Shown here one piece after another: positions 44,969-56,271 of a DNA stretch of 64,000 bases (its first letter is position 1; every line of letters begins with the position of its first letter). Position numbers and translations under genes: made by a program. The stretch comes from Catonia carolina (lineage: Eukaryota > Arthropoda > Insecta > Hemiptera > Achilidae). A model generated the notes under the pieces. The model saw nothing but the letters and a program-made list of their open reading frames with translations, made no database searches and was not told the DNA's origin. The stretch covers positions 370,443,720 through 370,507,719 of the forward strand of contig JAQMRL010000001.1 in NCBI GenBank assembly GCA_035578175.1. The letters run 5' to 3'.

Positions 44969-45507
44969 AAGTTTTTTACTTTCTCTTGCCCTCTTTATAT
45001 AGGGAAGGAAAGTATTGTTTTCATGTTGATTTTTCGAAATCGAGATAACTAGTAAACTAGGCTCTGTAGTAAAAAATGCTTTTCTCGTAAAATGCATAAG
45101 GTGAAATCTTGAAAAAAGACATTTTTTACGAGAGTACATCCTCCCCAAGAATTTTAACAGACATGGCGCGTATCCTATATTGTACAGCATAAAAAATGTA
45201 AATGAGGCGATGTAAAAAAAAACGTTGGAGTCGATTTCGTGAAAATTGCAAAAAATTAAAAAAAATCGCACGAATGATCTAGGTACTACTTCTGGTTGAC
45301 CGATTTTGATGAAAATGTTCGTGCCGGGTCCTCTAGTAGTACCTAAGTTCTAAGTTTTAGTAAGGTATTCCGGTCTCGAGATATTTTTTTCTCTCAGATA
45401 CACAGACGAGTCGCTGAAAACATGTTTTTGGAGTTCAGGGAGCCTTAAAACGTGTGTATCAGGTGAAAACTCGATTTCGAAAAATCGACATTAAAACATA
45501 TTTCCTT

Positions 45508-45562
<55 letters not shown>

Positions 45563-45782
45563 ATATATATATTTAAGGCAAGAGAACGTATTTAAAAACC
45601 TATAACTTTTTTCAAGCATTTTTTCGAAGCTCTTAGTTTCAGCGTCGTTCTATCATAGTTGGAGTAGGTATGTTTTTCATTATACAATGTTTACTTATGA
45701 CGAAAAATAGGTTATATTTTCCGTTATTTCCGTAGGTAAGAGAAAGTCGTGCAAGTTTTTCAATCCAACACACACACACGCG

Positions 45783-45823
<41 letters not shown>

Positions 45824-46128
45824 CAATCGCTAAAAAACATGCTTTTGGGATTCAAGGGGTCTGAAAACGTGTATATCCAGTGAAAAATCGACATGAAAAC
45901 AATACTTTTTTCTCTATGAAACCATATAAGGCAAGAGAAAGTAAAAAAGTAGACTACAACTTTTATTTTAAGCATTTTTTCCGAAGCTCTTAGTTAAGCG
46001 TCATTCTATAGTTAAAATTAGGTTATATATTTCATTTTACATTGTTTACTCTTGATTAAACATGTTATATTTTTCATTATTTACAGTGGTAAGAGAAAGT
46101 CGTATGAGTGTTTCACTTAAGAATTTTT
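44969..46128. mobile_element. HINE mosaic: several partial copies head to head
   Basis: In order: a left end on + (44969-45045, TTTACTTTCTCTTGCC); a copy on - (about 45046-45595) with a (TA)n tract at 45505-45571; a right end on + (about 45700-45766); a left end on - with (CA)n/(CG)n at 45768-45823, ending at about 45946 with GGCAAGAGAAAGTAAAAA; and a right half on + (about 45955-46128). Boundaries are approximate. Confidence 0.7.
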
Positions 46129-47404
46129 TATGTGCTGTACAACTGATTTCTATTACATCTGGGATGGTAGCAAGAAGCACTACGATGATAATGATTGTTT
46201 CAACCTCTTTAAAAGTTGTAGACTTGCATTAAAAAGAGTCCAGTCCGGTTAATAACATTTTATAAAAGCTAGACTATGTAAGTTATTTAATAATACGCAG
46301 TGCAGTTGATTTAAAGTCGAAGCCAGTTAATTGTAACCGCTGTACAAACTTTAGTAGATTTAATAACCAGTGCATGGTAATATTAAACCGTAACGAGAGG
46401 AGTTATCAAGGGTAATAGTCTAATAATAACAATAATAATAATAATAAATAAAAATTAAATAAATTGCTAATAGTTAGGCTAATTAAATTCCATTTAAAAA
46501 TTTTGTCATAAATGACCGCATAACATAAGTCATTGTTCCAAACAATTTTTAAATTCAAGGAAGTAAATATTCTAAATACATGAGATTATTTAAAATATAT
46601 AACAATAAATCTACTTTTGGTGCGTAATTAATATTGTTTTAAAGTACTTATTTATAAATAAATGAGATGATTTAAAAGTAGTTTTTCTTAATTAATAGTC
46701 TTAAATATAATGATGTAAATAAATAGTTAAGTAAATTGTCCGTTCAATTGTTTTTTATCACTCTATTTAATAACAGTGCTACATTGAGATGAAATAAAAC
46801 CCATAAATTAGTACAATAATAGGCCTGAATTCTTAATTTTAACAAATAAATCATTTAAAAGTTTTATTTTCGTAATAAAAATTTTTAAGTGTGTTTGGAT
46901 GTATGTCTGCCAAATCTATGAAACTGCTAAGACATCCGTGATTTCAAAAATCCAACGATTTCAGTCAAAATTCTTACGAGAAATTCTTACAAATGCTCCT
47001 GTTACCTATGACTTTTCGTACTATGACCTCAAAATTTCATACTTAACGACGTTTTCGTAAAATTTAACGAGATTCCGTAAGAAATTATTTTATCATAGCA
47101 ACGAACTTGTACGCAACCTATACCTTCCCGGAAATCCACCCCCCCCCCAGACGTCTACGCCGACATTGGAGTAGGGACATCATTTTGTAATAAGTAATTT
47201 TCGATGGAACATATAATTATGTAAACCGTTCACAGAAAAATTTCTGGTGGGGCCTACTATTAAGTGGTGTCTCCTCTTAAGTCATCACATTTTATCTCAT
47301 TTTATAATCATCTAGTTCGCTCGTTGTTTTTATGTACAATTGTGAAGTTTCCTAATAGTCACAAAAAAGTGTTAAACAATTTTTATGAGTTAATTTGGAT
47401 GACA
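46129..47404. other. AT-rich DNA with a short (ATA)n tract
   Basis: (AAT)n at 46425-46447. No gene or known repeat recognised. Confidence 0.35.
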
Positions 47405-47640
47405 CATCGGGTTGGTCTAGTGGTAACATCGTCGCTATGAGTCAGGTGATTTAGAGCTGATGTTCGGAAAGTAGGTTCTGATTTAAATCCTATAATAGTG
47501 AAGGTAATCTATTTATGCGGATTTGAATACTAGACATTGGTCACCGGTGTACGGTGATAGTCGGGGTTCAATTAACCATACTTAATGTTACCACTTAATT
47601 ATAATTAAAATCCTCATCTCTTGAGACATGGGGGTTACTT

Positions 47641-48095
47641 CTTCCTCTTCTTCTTCTCCTCCTCCTCCTCCTCCTCCTCCTGCTTCTGCTTCTGCTGCTC
47701 CTTGTCCTTCCCCTTCTGCTACTGCTTCTTCTTCTTCGTCTGCTCCTCCTCTTCCTGCTCCTGCTTCTGCTGCTCTTTGTCCTTCCCCTTCTGCTGCTGC
47801 TTCTTCTTCTTCTTCGTCTCCTCCTCCTCCTGCTCCTGCTCCTGCTTCTGCTTCTCCTTGTCCTTCCCCTTCTGCTGCTGCTTCTTCTTCTTCGTCTGCT
47901 CCTCCTCCTGCTTCTGCTGCTCCTTGTCCTTCCCCTTCTGCTGCTGCTTCTTCTTCTTCGTCTGCTCCTCCTCCTCCTCTTTCTGCTCCTGCTTCTGCTG
48001 CTCCTTGTCCTTCCCCTTCTGCTGCTGCTTCTTCTTCTTCTTCGTCTGCTCCTGCTCCTGCTTCTGCTTCTGGTCCTCCTACGCCTGTTATGCCT
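47641..48095. repeat. Minisatellite forming the RTE tail
   Basis: About five units of 66-82 bases, each with CTTGTCCTTCCCCTTCTGCT followed by CTTCTTCTTCGTCTGCTCCT-like triplets (unit starts near 47701, 47775, 47857, 47923, 48004). On the LINE's sense strand it is GAA/GCA-rich. Long ORFs on + here are by-products of the triplets. Confidence 0.85.
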
Positions 48096-48533
48096 GTTCT
48101 CTCCTCCTGTCCTCTTGCTCTCCTTCTTTCCGGCTAATAGCCCAGTGTTTGCTTAGGTATCCTATCCTCCCTCATTTTGTTCGCATGCTCTAACCACTGC
48201 ATTCTGTTCTGAGATACCTTGTCGTTTATAAAGAAGATGTTGAGTTCTGTCCTTATCTCGGTATTCCTGTAACGATCTTCTCTACTACACCCATACGTAT
48301 GTCGAAGACATTTCATCTCAGATGCTCGCAATCTACTCGCCTCTCGCTTTGATAGCACCTAAGTTTCACTGCCATAGAGTAGAGTCGGCTTTGCTATTGT
48401 TTTATAAAATCAACCTCGTGTTTTTGCTGGTGCTATTTTTTAAGGTGCTGTGTATAGTTACTAGCATATTTGCTGAAATCATGTTATTGTGTGGTGCATC
48501 TTATTGTACGCATCTTTTACTTATTGTTATTGG
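47641..48533 (-). mobile_element. 5'-truncated RTE LINE with expanded tail
   Basis: Minus strand from 48533: broken ORF TLLYGSET, stop where Trp is usual, then VLSKREASRLRASEMKCLRH, YGCSREDRYRNTEIRTELNI, QNRMQWLEHANKMREDRIPK, then a long purine-rich tail. GGGGTTACTT on both sides is a 10-bp target-site duplication. The homologous fragment at 16725 lacks the long tail. Confidence 0.85.
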
Positions 48534-48726
48534 GGTTACTTATTGTTTTAAATTGAACAGATTGCAACGTACACACTTTAAGGTTAGATTTAGATGTAAT
48601 TTTGCAGTTAGGAATTTCTTTTGTGGTCTAGAACCTTTAGTACTGCGGTCACCAACAGCTAGTCCGATTGTTTGCGATCCGCTTGAACGTTTTTTGTGCC
48701 CCGCCCTTTTACTAAAATCAAACATT

Positions 48727-49102
48727 TGTTGTTGTTTAGGGTCATCAGCCCAAAGGCTGGTTTGAACCTCTAGAGGAGTGATAGTAGTTTACCATTGCTT
48801 TCCTCACTGAGTAGAAAAGTATGCTTATCAGCATGCCGGGCCCTCTGAAAAGCATTTACTTTCCTCCCTTCTAATGACACCTTCACTTCATTCACCACAG
48901 GTTCTGGCTGTATGATAAAATTCATTACTCTCAGAGGAGATAACTCTGACTACTGGCTTTCAAACCTCTACCTCTTCTGTTCTTAAATAGTTCAGTCATA
49001 TAATTGGCTGACCGTGTAATAAGAAACAGATCTATTTTTTGTAGCCCTGGAACCAGCAGATCGAGTGCTATTAATTTAACACTCCACCTGCCCGTTATGG
49101 GC
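48727..49102 (-). mobile_element. SINE-B copy 7, full length
   Basis: Minus strand from GCCCATAACGGGCAGGTGGA to CCTTTGGGCTGATGACCCTA then AACAACAACA. About 20-30 bases are deleted near the 3' end. Confidence 0.85.
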
Positions 49103-49287
49103 AATCTTTTTAATTATCTTCAACTTTACGTCTACCTTTTACCAAAAATGCACCGTATTGTAATTCTCGAGAAGAAAACATTCATGGAAAGAGAGCGTAG
49201 CCATCTTCTAAGTTTAATCGTTTTACTTAAATTTTTTTTCTCTTTCCCGGTTTTAACAGTACCTACTTGCTTTGAATGAAAATTGTA

Positions 49288-49490
49288 TTGGAACACATAC
49301 ACGATTTTCTCTTGTCAATATAAATAATGAACTATATAATATATGATTAATCATGAGGAAACAATGTTTCAATTTAACAATTATTTTAATCATGTGTGAA
49401 TGACGCATAGTGAAATCAACCTCTTAAGAAGTTAAACACAAAACATATAACTAATTGACGCTAAACTAGGCTCTGTTTAAAATTAAAATA
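49288..49490 (-). mobile_element. HINE right-half fragment
   Basis: ACACGATTTTCTCTTGTCAA, TGATTAATCATGAG, TGACGCATAGTGAAATCAAC and ACGCTAAACTAGGCTCTGTT are diverged HINE blocks in reverse order. Confidence 0.55.
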
Positions 49491-50254
49491 AATGGTATGT
49501 TTCGTTTAACAAAGTTGAAAATTTATGGTGATTCATTTTGAAGTGGAAAGTGTGCAAAACAATGATCGATCACTTTTTCCATCTAAATTAGGAATAAAAT
49601 TATGAATTTTAATAACTTTCTCTTTGATCAAAAAAGGGTCATAATAATTAAAACAGTATAAAAGTTACTTAATTTGAAAGCATATTAAAATTTTATGATG
49701 AAATGTTAAAAATGAAAGATACATAAAGTCTTTTCTGTTCATTATGTACATGAAGTTCGCGTTGATAAATTTTATGGGGGTATTAATTGCGTGTTAAATA
49801 TTTTTATTTAATTTCATAAATTATCTTCTGTCAATAATAATACAGTGAATGGAAAATACACATTTATTATGGATCCTGTGTAAATGATAGTCGATCAATG
49901 AATAAAATGTATTGGATGAAATTAATTTTAATTGAAAATTTTCTGTTTAATACGGTTAATTTTCTTGAATCTAAAACAAATTAATTCATTTACCTATTTA
50001 AATTATGATTTTAATCGTGAATAAAATTATCTTCCTATCATTTTAATAATATCACTGGTAGGCCTATATCATATAAATGTCCAACTTTTTTTTTTTTTAT
50101 TCCTAATTTGTGTACATTGCAATCTGTTCAATTTAGAACAATAAGCAATAAGAAATTTTACTTGCTTTGAAGAAGGGTAACTTCAAGAATTAGAAACTTG
50201 TAGTATTTTTAAAAATCAGTTGAATTTTTTCCACTGCGGCTTAGTGTAGTCTGT
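49491..50254. other. AT-rich DNA with an S2 tail fragment
   Basis: 50088-50150 is the inverted 3' block of S2 (GTACATTGCAATCTGTTCAA, then AGAACAATAAGCAATAAG) with its poly(A). Nothing else recognised. Confidence 0.45.
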
Positions 50255-51346
50255 TACTTTCTTTTACCTTTTATAAATATATAGAAAAGGAAAGTAATGT
50301 TTTCTTGCCGATTTTTTAAAAATTGAGTTTTCGCCGGAAAAACATTTTTAGGCCCCCTGAACCCAAAAAAATATCTTTTTTGCGTTTAGTTTATGTGAGA
50401 ACAAAGCAATTTCAAGAACGAAATAGCGTACAAAGTTGAAATTTGGAACTTGGAAAGGTAGACTACAAGGAGACCCAACACGAAATTTTTTATCATAATC
50501 GGTCGACCGGAAGTAGCAGTTTATTCGTGCGATTTTTCATTTTAATTGAAATTTTAAAAAAAACGGCTCCTGCGATTTTTATTTAAATCGTCTCATTTAA
50601 TACATTTTTTATTCTCTACAAGATACGGTAAGCACCATGTCTGCTGAAATTCTTGGAAGACTGCTCTTGTGGAAAAAATTACCTTTTTTAAGATTGCTTG
50701 CGGCCTTAACAGGCAGGTGGAGTGTTAAATTATTTGCACTCGATCTCTTAGTTCCAGAGCTACAACAAAGAGTTCTGTTAATTATCACATGGTCAGCCAA
50801 TTATATGACTAAAGCATTTTATAACAGAAGAGGTAGAGGTGTAAAAGGCACTAGTCACTGTTATCTTCTCCGAGAGTCATGAATTTCATTATACAGCCAG
50901 ACCCTGGAGTGAATGAAGTGAAGGTGTCATTTGCAGGGTGGAAAGTAGATGCTTGTCAGTGGGCCGGACATGCTGACAAGCATACTTTTCCAAGCAGTGA
51001 GGAAGACATTGGTAAACCACCTCACTTCTTTTTTACGTAGTAAAGCCTTTAGTCCAGAGGTTCAAACCAGTCTTTTGGCTGATGACTTAACAATTAAAGT
51101 TCTAGAAAATTGAAAATGCACAAATTTTATGTCAAGCAGTTTTTGCACAGATTTTACCTGAGCGTCAATTTTTACGTATTTTTAAGTTCTCTACAGAGAT
51201 TTATTTTCATTTTTCATTATTTACTCATGATTAAAGTTAGATTATGTTTTATTATTTTACGTTATTTACTAATTTTTACACAAACGTAATATTTTTCGTT
51301 GTTTTTTGGCAAGAGAAAGTCGTGCAAGTGTTTCGCATCAGATTTT
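50255..51346 (+). mobile_element. HINE split by SINE-B
   Basis: 50255-50705 is the left half (TTACTTTCTTTTACC, AATCGGTCGACCGGAAGTAG, AGGCTGCAATCTT-type block inverted). 51094-51346 is the right half, ending TGGCAAGAGAAAGTCGTGCA then GTGTTTCGCATCAGATTTTT. Confidence 0.78.
50706..51093 (+). mobile_element. SINE-B copy 8, inserted in a HINE
   Basis: TTAACAGGCAGGTGGAGTGT at the start, GTCTTTTGGCTGATGACTTA then ACAA at the end. HINE sequence is on both sides. Confidence 0.83.
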
Positions 51347-51689
51347 TAAAAAAATTGTAACTCTTGCTGTAGGCTACTACTTTTTACAGGAGACATGATT
51401 TTAAGACAATTTGTAATTTTATCTAAATGCAACCGTTCTGGAGCTCTATGGAGCCTTTGAGGACTTCTTTTAACAAAGATTTCTTAGATGACTAATTTTG
51501 TACCATGTTCTAAATTTTCTATATTTTTGTAATAACTAAAAAATTCTCTTTCCGCCTTTGTTTTACTGTCAAATTGTTTTTACCAAAGCATCAAATATCG
51601 CAAAAAATAGTGTGTGATATTGTGAAGTATTTTCTTATATTTTAACACTGAAATTTAAGTGATAAAGAATTCATTTCAAATATATATTT
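51347..51689. other. AT-rich DNA without recognised features
   Basis: Nothing recognised. Confidence 0.35.
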
Positions 51690-51693
51690 TTAA

Positions 51694-52338
51694 CCCTTTC
51701 TTACCCAGTGTGGCACAGAAGTCACATTGGAGTGAAATAACAGACATAAAAACTGTAATTGTTAGAGACTATTTTTGATTAAAGAGCGCTGGATGTGAAG
51801 TGTAATAATTTTCTGTACTTTAGCCAGGAATCGAACCTGAGACGCTTTGCAGTGTAAGATGCTGACCACTACGCCACGGACGCGACCATTAGTTTCTTTT
51901 TAAAGTTAATTTTAGTTTTAAATATTCGTGTTCATTTACTAAAATAAAGTAGCATTTCTTCGAGTATGTTGAATGTACATACAAGTATATTTTTTAGGCT
52001 ATAAATAGTGACTGTCCATTTTACCAATATTTTTGAATTGTAACATTTTTTAAGTCTTAAATAATGCTTTGATATTAAAATCATATTTAGTTTTTTTGCT
52101 ACAAATCTAACCAAGAGAATATTGTTTAGGAGCCTGCACATGATTTTACTTATTTATATTTTTGGGAACTTTGATACCATCAAGGCCAATGTGACGTATC
52201 TGTCACACTTTTTTGTCACGCCATCAAAAAGGCTGAAAGTCTAAAAGTGATTTTATTTCACTTAAATGTCAGTAAAGTGTATGAAACAATGTACACATAT
52301 TTGTTTGTGCATAGTTAAAAAATTTGGGATTGAAAAGG
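51694..52338. mobile_element. piggyBac-type MITE with a tRNA-like core
   Basis: TTAA at both borders (51690-51693, 52339-52342). Termini CCCTTTCTTACCC and, inverted, CCTTTTCAATCCC. TTAA duplication with a CCYTTT start is the piggyBac signature. Inside: TGTGACGTATCTGTCACAC near 52190, and the tRNA-like block at 51822-51894. No transposase. Confidence 0.75.
51822..51894 (-). repeat. tRNA-like block inside the piggyBac MITE
   Basis: Minus strand: CGTCCGTGGCGTAGTGGTCA (A box) and CAGGTTCGATTCCTGG (B box with a good T stem), about 73 bases. The acceptor stem does not close. A related block sits in the second piggyBac MITE at about 60062. Confidence 0.65.
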
Positions 52339-52457
52339 TTAATAATTTTTTTAGTCTAAATGGATACATTCTGTGAATTACAAGTTACCAGAGTTAAATA
52401 ACACCGCTTTGTTAAGAGATCACATTACAATATCCCATGTAATTGCTGTAGTGGTTA

Positions 52458-53350
52458 GGCCTAGTGTCCATTTGAGAGAAACTGTCGAGAGAAACTCTCG
52501 ACAGTGCTCTCAGGGTGCTTTCCATTTGAGAGTAGTTGCGCTGTCGAGAGAGCTCTCCGACAGTCGACAGCGACTGAACTGTCGACAGTACGAGAATTCC
52601 GTGTCCACTTGATAGTCTTGAGACCCGAGAGTCAACACAACAAGCAGTCTGCTGAGTGTCATCAAACGTGCGTGTTTTTAATTTGATAAAAATGGATTCA
52701 CGTCAGGCCCTAGCTTTTCCATAGCGTACAAAATCATTCAAAAAAGAAAGGAGTGTTGGATAAAAAACTGGATAAATCGACGAAATTCCTTGGGAGCTTG
52801 TTCAGCACTCGTAAATGAGTTGCGGCTGGAGGATGCACAGCAATTTAAAAATTTTATTCGAATGTCTGCAGTGCAATTTGAACTGCTTTTAAATTTAGTT
52901 AAACACCAGATTGTCAAAAAAGATACAAAATTAAGTGAAGCATTTTCTCCTCATGACATATTAATGGTTACGCTTCGAAGAGATTATAAAAGATTTGAAA
53001 TATTGAAATTTAAAAAAAGATTAAAATTATTAAAAAGATTAAAATTTAAAAGAAAGATTTAAAAAAGAAATTAAAATATTAAAAAAAGACTATAAAAAGT
53101 AATAAAAATATTTTAAAATAGACAAATAAATGTAATGAACTGTCGACACAAGCTCTCAGCTTTTCCAACACTGACGGAAGAGTGGAGAGTAACTCTCGAG
53201 ACTAGAAACGGGCATTTACACTTGCGAGAAATGAACTGTCGACAGCTGCACCTGCTTCTCTCGGAGAGTAGCTCTCAGGCCCGTATACATTTGCGAGTCT
53301 ACTCTCGAGAGTACTCTCGACAGTATTTTCTCTCAAGTGGACAAGTGGCC
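52458..53350 (+). mobile_element. Harbinger-type transposon, internally deleted
   Basis: Inverted ends GGCCTAGTGTCCATTTGAGA and, from the right, GGCCACTTGTCCACTTGAGA, continuing as long subterminal arms rich in CTGTCGAGAG and CTCTCGACAG. TA borders both ends. A transposase N-terminal fragment (52735-52985) remains; an A-rich array replaces the rest. Confidence 0.85.
52735..53060 (+). pseudogene. Harbinger (PIF-type) transposase N-terminal fragment
   Basis: In one frame: WIKNWINRRNSLGACSALVN, ELRLEDAQQFKNFIRMSAVQ, FELLLNLVKHQIVKKDTKLS and EAFSPHDILMVTLR. This matches the start of PIF/Harbinger nucleases (W...W..RR...G....L..ELR.ED...F.NF.RM, then I.K.DT..R.A..P...L..TLR). After VTLR the frame enters an AAGATTAAAA-type array, so the DDE domain is lost. 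No activity expected. Confidence 0.88.
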
Positions 53351-53353
53351 TAG

Positions 53354-54190
53354 TTGGAAAATTAAAATAATTTAAACTAGCTATTTTTTTTTAATTACAA
53401 TATTTTTATTGTTTATGTCTAAGTGAATCTCTGGCTAGTTTGAACTTTGTTCTACCGGACTTCTCTATTTTAACTACACAACAGGCCTATTATACGTTCC
53501 ATTATATTTGTTTTAAAAGAAACCACTTTACTGTAATATAGTATTATTTGAAAAACTATTTTAAATACTTAGAGTGCAATCTTGAAATCTCATTACTGAA
53601 ATCTATATCCAGGCCTTCACGTTCTTATTTTCTAGGAATTAAGGAAATGTATATGATTAAATGAGAATACTACGGTACGTCAGCCATAAAACAACACAAC
53701 AATCGGTGCGTAATTACCGCTACCTACGTAATTATTTTTTCTACAATTCTGAATTAATTAAACTAATAAATATGTTTAATTCTTCGAACGCAACTGTATG
53801 TATAAAATGTAAAATTATTAAAATATTTGAGTGTTATCAGTAGCGATGTGTATGAATTGTTATGTTAATTATTAAAATTGTTATTATACTTAAAGTTAAT
53901 GTTTTAAAACATTTAGGCTGTATGAAAGATTCCGGTAATAAAGAATTATTGGACGAGGAGTTGTCATTAAAGGATTTACTATACTAAGAACGAAAGATTT
54001 AGGCGGGTCGAGTTCTCGCTCGTGTATCCCTTCCACAACCTCTTATGTATCTACTCATAGACTCCCTGTACGCTCTTTTCACTGTTACAAGAAGTAGGCC
54101 TACACTGTTTTTACGTGTTACATTAAATAAAAGTAGTTTATTCATTGTACTTTTTCATTAACTCAGTTGAAAATATATTAATAAAGTAGG
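53354..54190. other. AT-rich DNA without recognised features
   Basis: Nothing recognised. Confidence 0.35.
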
Positions 54191-54191
54191 C

Positions 54192-55499
54192 CGTGGCAAA
54201 GATTTGATTGCGGAGAGGAGCAGAATCGGCCAGCTACTAGCCTTCTCAATAACATTTCATTATGCACCAAGTCCAGTGTACTATTTAGTAGTAGTTAATG
54301 TGTTTTATTAATTGCTAAACGTTAGACACAAAACAAAATACTGTATTTATTACTACTACATATTATATCGTAACATTACTATATTAGTAATATTTTAGTA
54401 TATGCATATTTCATTTAGCCAAAAAACATTAAGACCGTCTTCATGATCACATCAACATTGAAGCAATTCAATTGTTGGATAATAGTTTATAAGGTAGGCG
54501 TCTGTAGATCTAGTGTGTTAAAAAGACTACTAACAATATTGTTAAACTATAAATTACATTTAAGTCTTGTAAATATTATAAGTTTCTAAAACTAATGGTT
54601 AGCTATAAATATTATTATTAAGTTACTTTTAAGGCCTATTTATATTTACATAAGTTATTAAATTAATGTTTAAATTAACAATAGGATTAAGCTAGAAAGT
54701 TAAGAAATTAATATGTGTATACACATATACACTGTGTAAGTGACATTAGAAAATAAGTGCTAGCACCTGTGGGTGACTGCATGGTTATACAATGAGGGGG
54801 GGGGGAATAATATGGCTAAAGAAAAACTATTATTTTCAAGTAAATAGTTGTAGTAAATTTAAAATAAAAAAATATATTTCATATATATACATATCTACAA
54901 TCTGTGAATACACTAATCTACAATCAGTAACATTTTCAAATGCCAATATTTAGAGGTCTTTAAATTTTGAAGGGGTCATCAAAATTGCGTGATTCTTTCA
55001 CCATAAGTAAGTTTACTCTTTACGCTGCATGTATATAGAAATAATTATAAGCCGAAAAATTTCTCGCGATAAGACTTTTTCAAGTCCGGGCGTACTTCAA
55101 TCAAACTTTTTTTACAAAATGAGTGACTACAGTATTGAAATCACTAACAAATATACATTTTCATTTGATCTGTAAGCGTTTTCGGTATATCCTGATCCCG
55201 TATATGAATTTTTTTCAATGTCAGACTTCCAGATAATACGTAATCATCGTGGAAACGATAAATCGTACTATTTCACGGCTGTTATTTTCTTTTCTTAAAA
55301 ACACTAATAACTTTTTAACCATTTCATTTATCGTAAAAGTTAATAGGACAAAAAAAGATGCGTATTATGATTTTACATAAGACTAGAGCATTTTACAGCG
55401 TTATAAAAGTATGTTTTTCAAAAAATGAAATGTTATTGAAAAGCTAGTAGCGGGCCGATTCTGCTCCTCTCCGCAAGGGGCAATCAAATCTTTGCACAC
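54192..55499. mobile_element. 1.3 kb element with about 75-bp terminal inverted repeats
   Basis: Left arm (54194-54268): GCAAAGATTTGATTGC, GGAGAGGAGCAGAATCGGCC, GCTACTAGCC, CAATAACATTTCATT. The right arm (about 55428-55497) is the same, inverted, with a few indels. No ORF of use inside; superfamily unknown. Confidence 0.8.
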
Positions 55500-56269
55500 A
55501 GTACTTCTGTAGTAAATACGGTTGTATTTTTCTTGTAGTTTGTGAGGTCTGAGGTTTTTTTTAAGCTATCCGTATACGGCTTCCGTACCATACAGTCGTG
55601 TATACGGACCGTGAATGGCTACCGTCATTTGAAGTTATCTAGCTCTTAATAAAGTTATACAGATATTAATTTCTGAAATCGTTTTGGTCTGATTTGTCAG
55701 GGATCGTTTGCATTCCACGGTTTGATTCTGGATTATAGAAGTAAAGTAAAATACTATTACTGTATCATTTTATGATCTTAGTTAATTTCAATCTGTTTTT
55801 TTTTTAAATTATTTTGATAAGTTGAGGAACGCGAAGCGCGATGACCTTGAAATGTCCGTTATCGTATCGGATACGGGCGCATTCAGTTCCCATGGCAGGG
55901 GAGACTTAACGTGGCGTGACGTTCTGTTGAACGATCCGCTTGCTACCACTCTTACGAGCGAACAAATTCAAACACTCAATATTAAAGCATGCTTTTAAGT
56001 AGGAATATGTACATTATCTGACAAGGAGTTCGCGAAAAAGTCAACATTACGTGACCAAAAGTGTACGTTGCTGTATCGAAAGAACTTCCATAGTCCGTAA
56101 CTAATGAAGTTTTTTATTTTCGTCCAGCTATAGCGCTATAGCTTATTGCCACCTTAATAACTGCTGCAGCGAAGTACTTACTGAAGATAAGTTGCAACCT
56201 TTTCAAAGATATGCCTGTGTTTTAAAGTCTCTAGACAATTTTATTGCAGTTAAATTGTCACCTCGGTGG
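55500..56269. other. Unassigned DNA, locally GC-richer
   Basis: TCCGTATACGGCTTCCGT and CGTGTATACGGACCGTG near 55569-55612 are inverted relative to each other; 55830-55970 is GC-richer (TATCGTATCGGATACGGGCG). Perhaps a decayed DNA transposon, not assignable. Confidence 0.35.
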
Positions 56270-56271
56270 TA

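Larger units (their letters stand above)
47405..48600 (+). mobile_element. S2 SINE interrupted by an RTE insertion
   Basis: 47405-47640 is the head and body (CGGGTTGGTCTAGTGGTAAC, GAATACTAGACATTGGTCAC, GGGGTTCAATTAACCATA). From 48534 the tail resumes (TTACTTATTGTTTTAAATTG, ATTGCAACGTACACACTTTA). GGGGTTACTT is present at both junctions. Confidence 0.8.

Noticed and set aside
44912..45271. 119-codon ORF on -
   Set aside because: Runs across several HINE pieces; no protein similarity expected.
47621..48193. ORFs of 190 and 169 codons on + rich in Ser/Phe/Cys and Ser/Pro/Ala
   Set aside because: They arise because the CTTCTG/CTCCTC-type minisatellite has no stop codons in several frames. The sequence is the inverted tail of an RTE insertion.
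48322..48765. 147-codon ORF on +
   Set aside because: Spans the antisense of an RTE fragment, an S2 tail and a SINE-B end. Composite of repeats.
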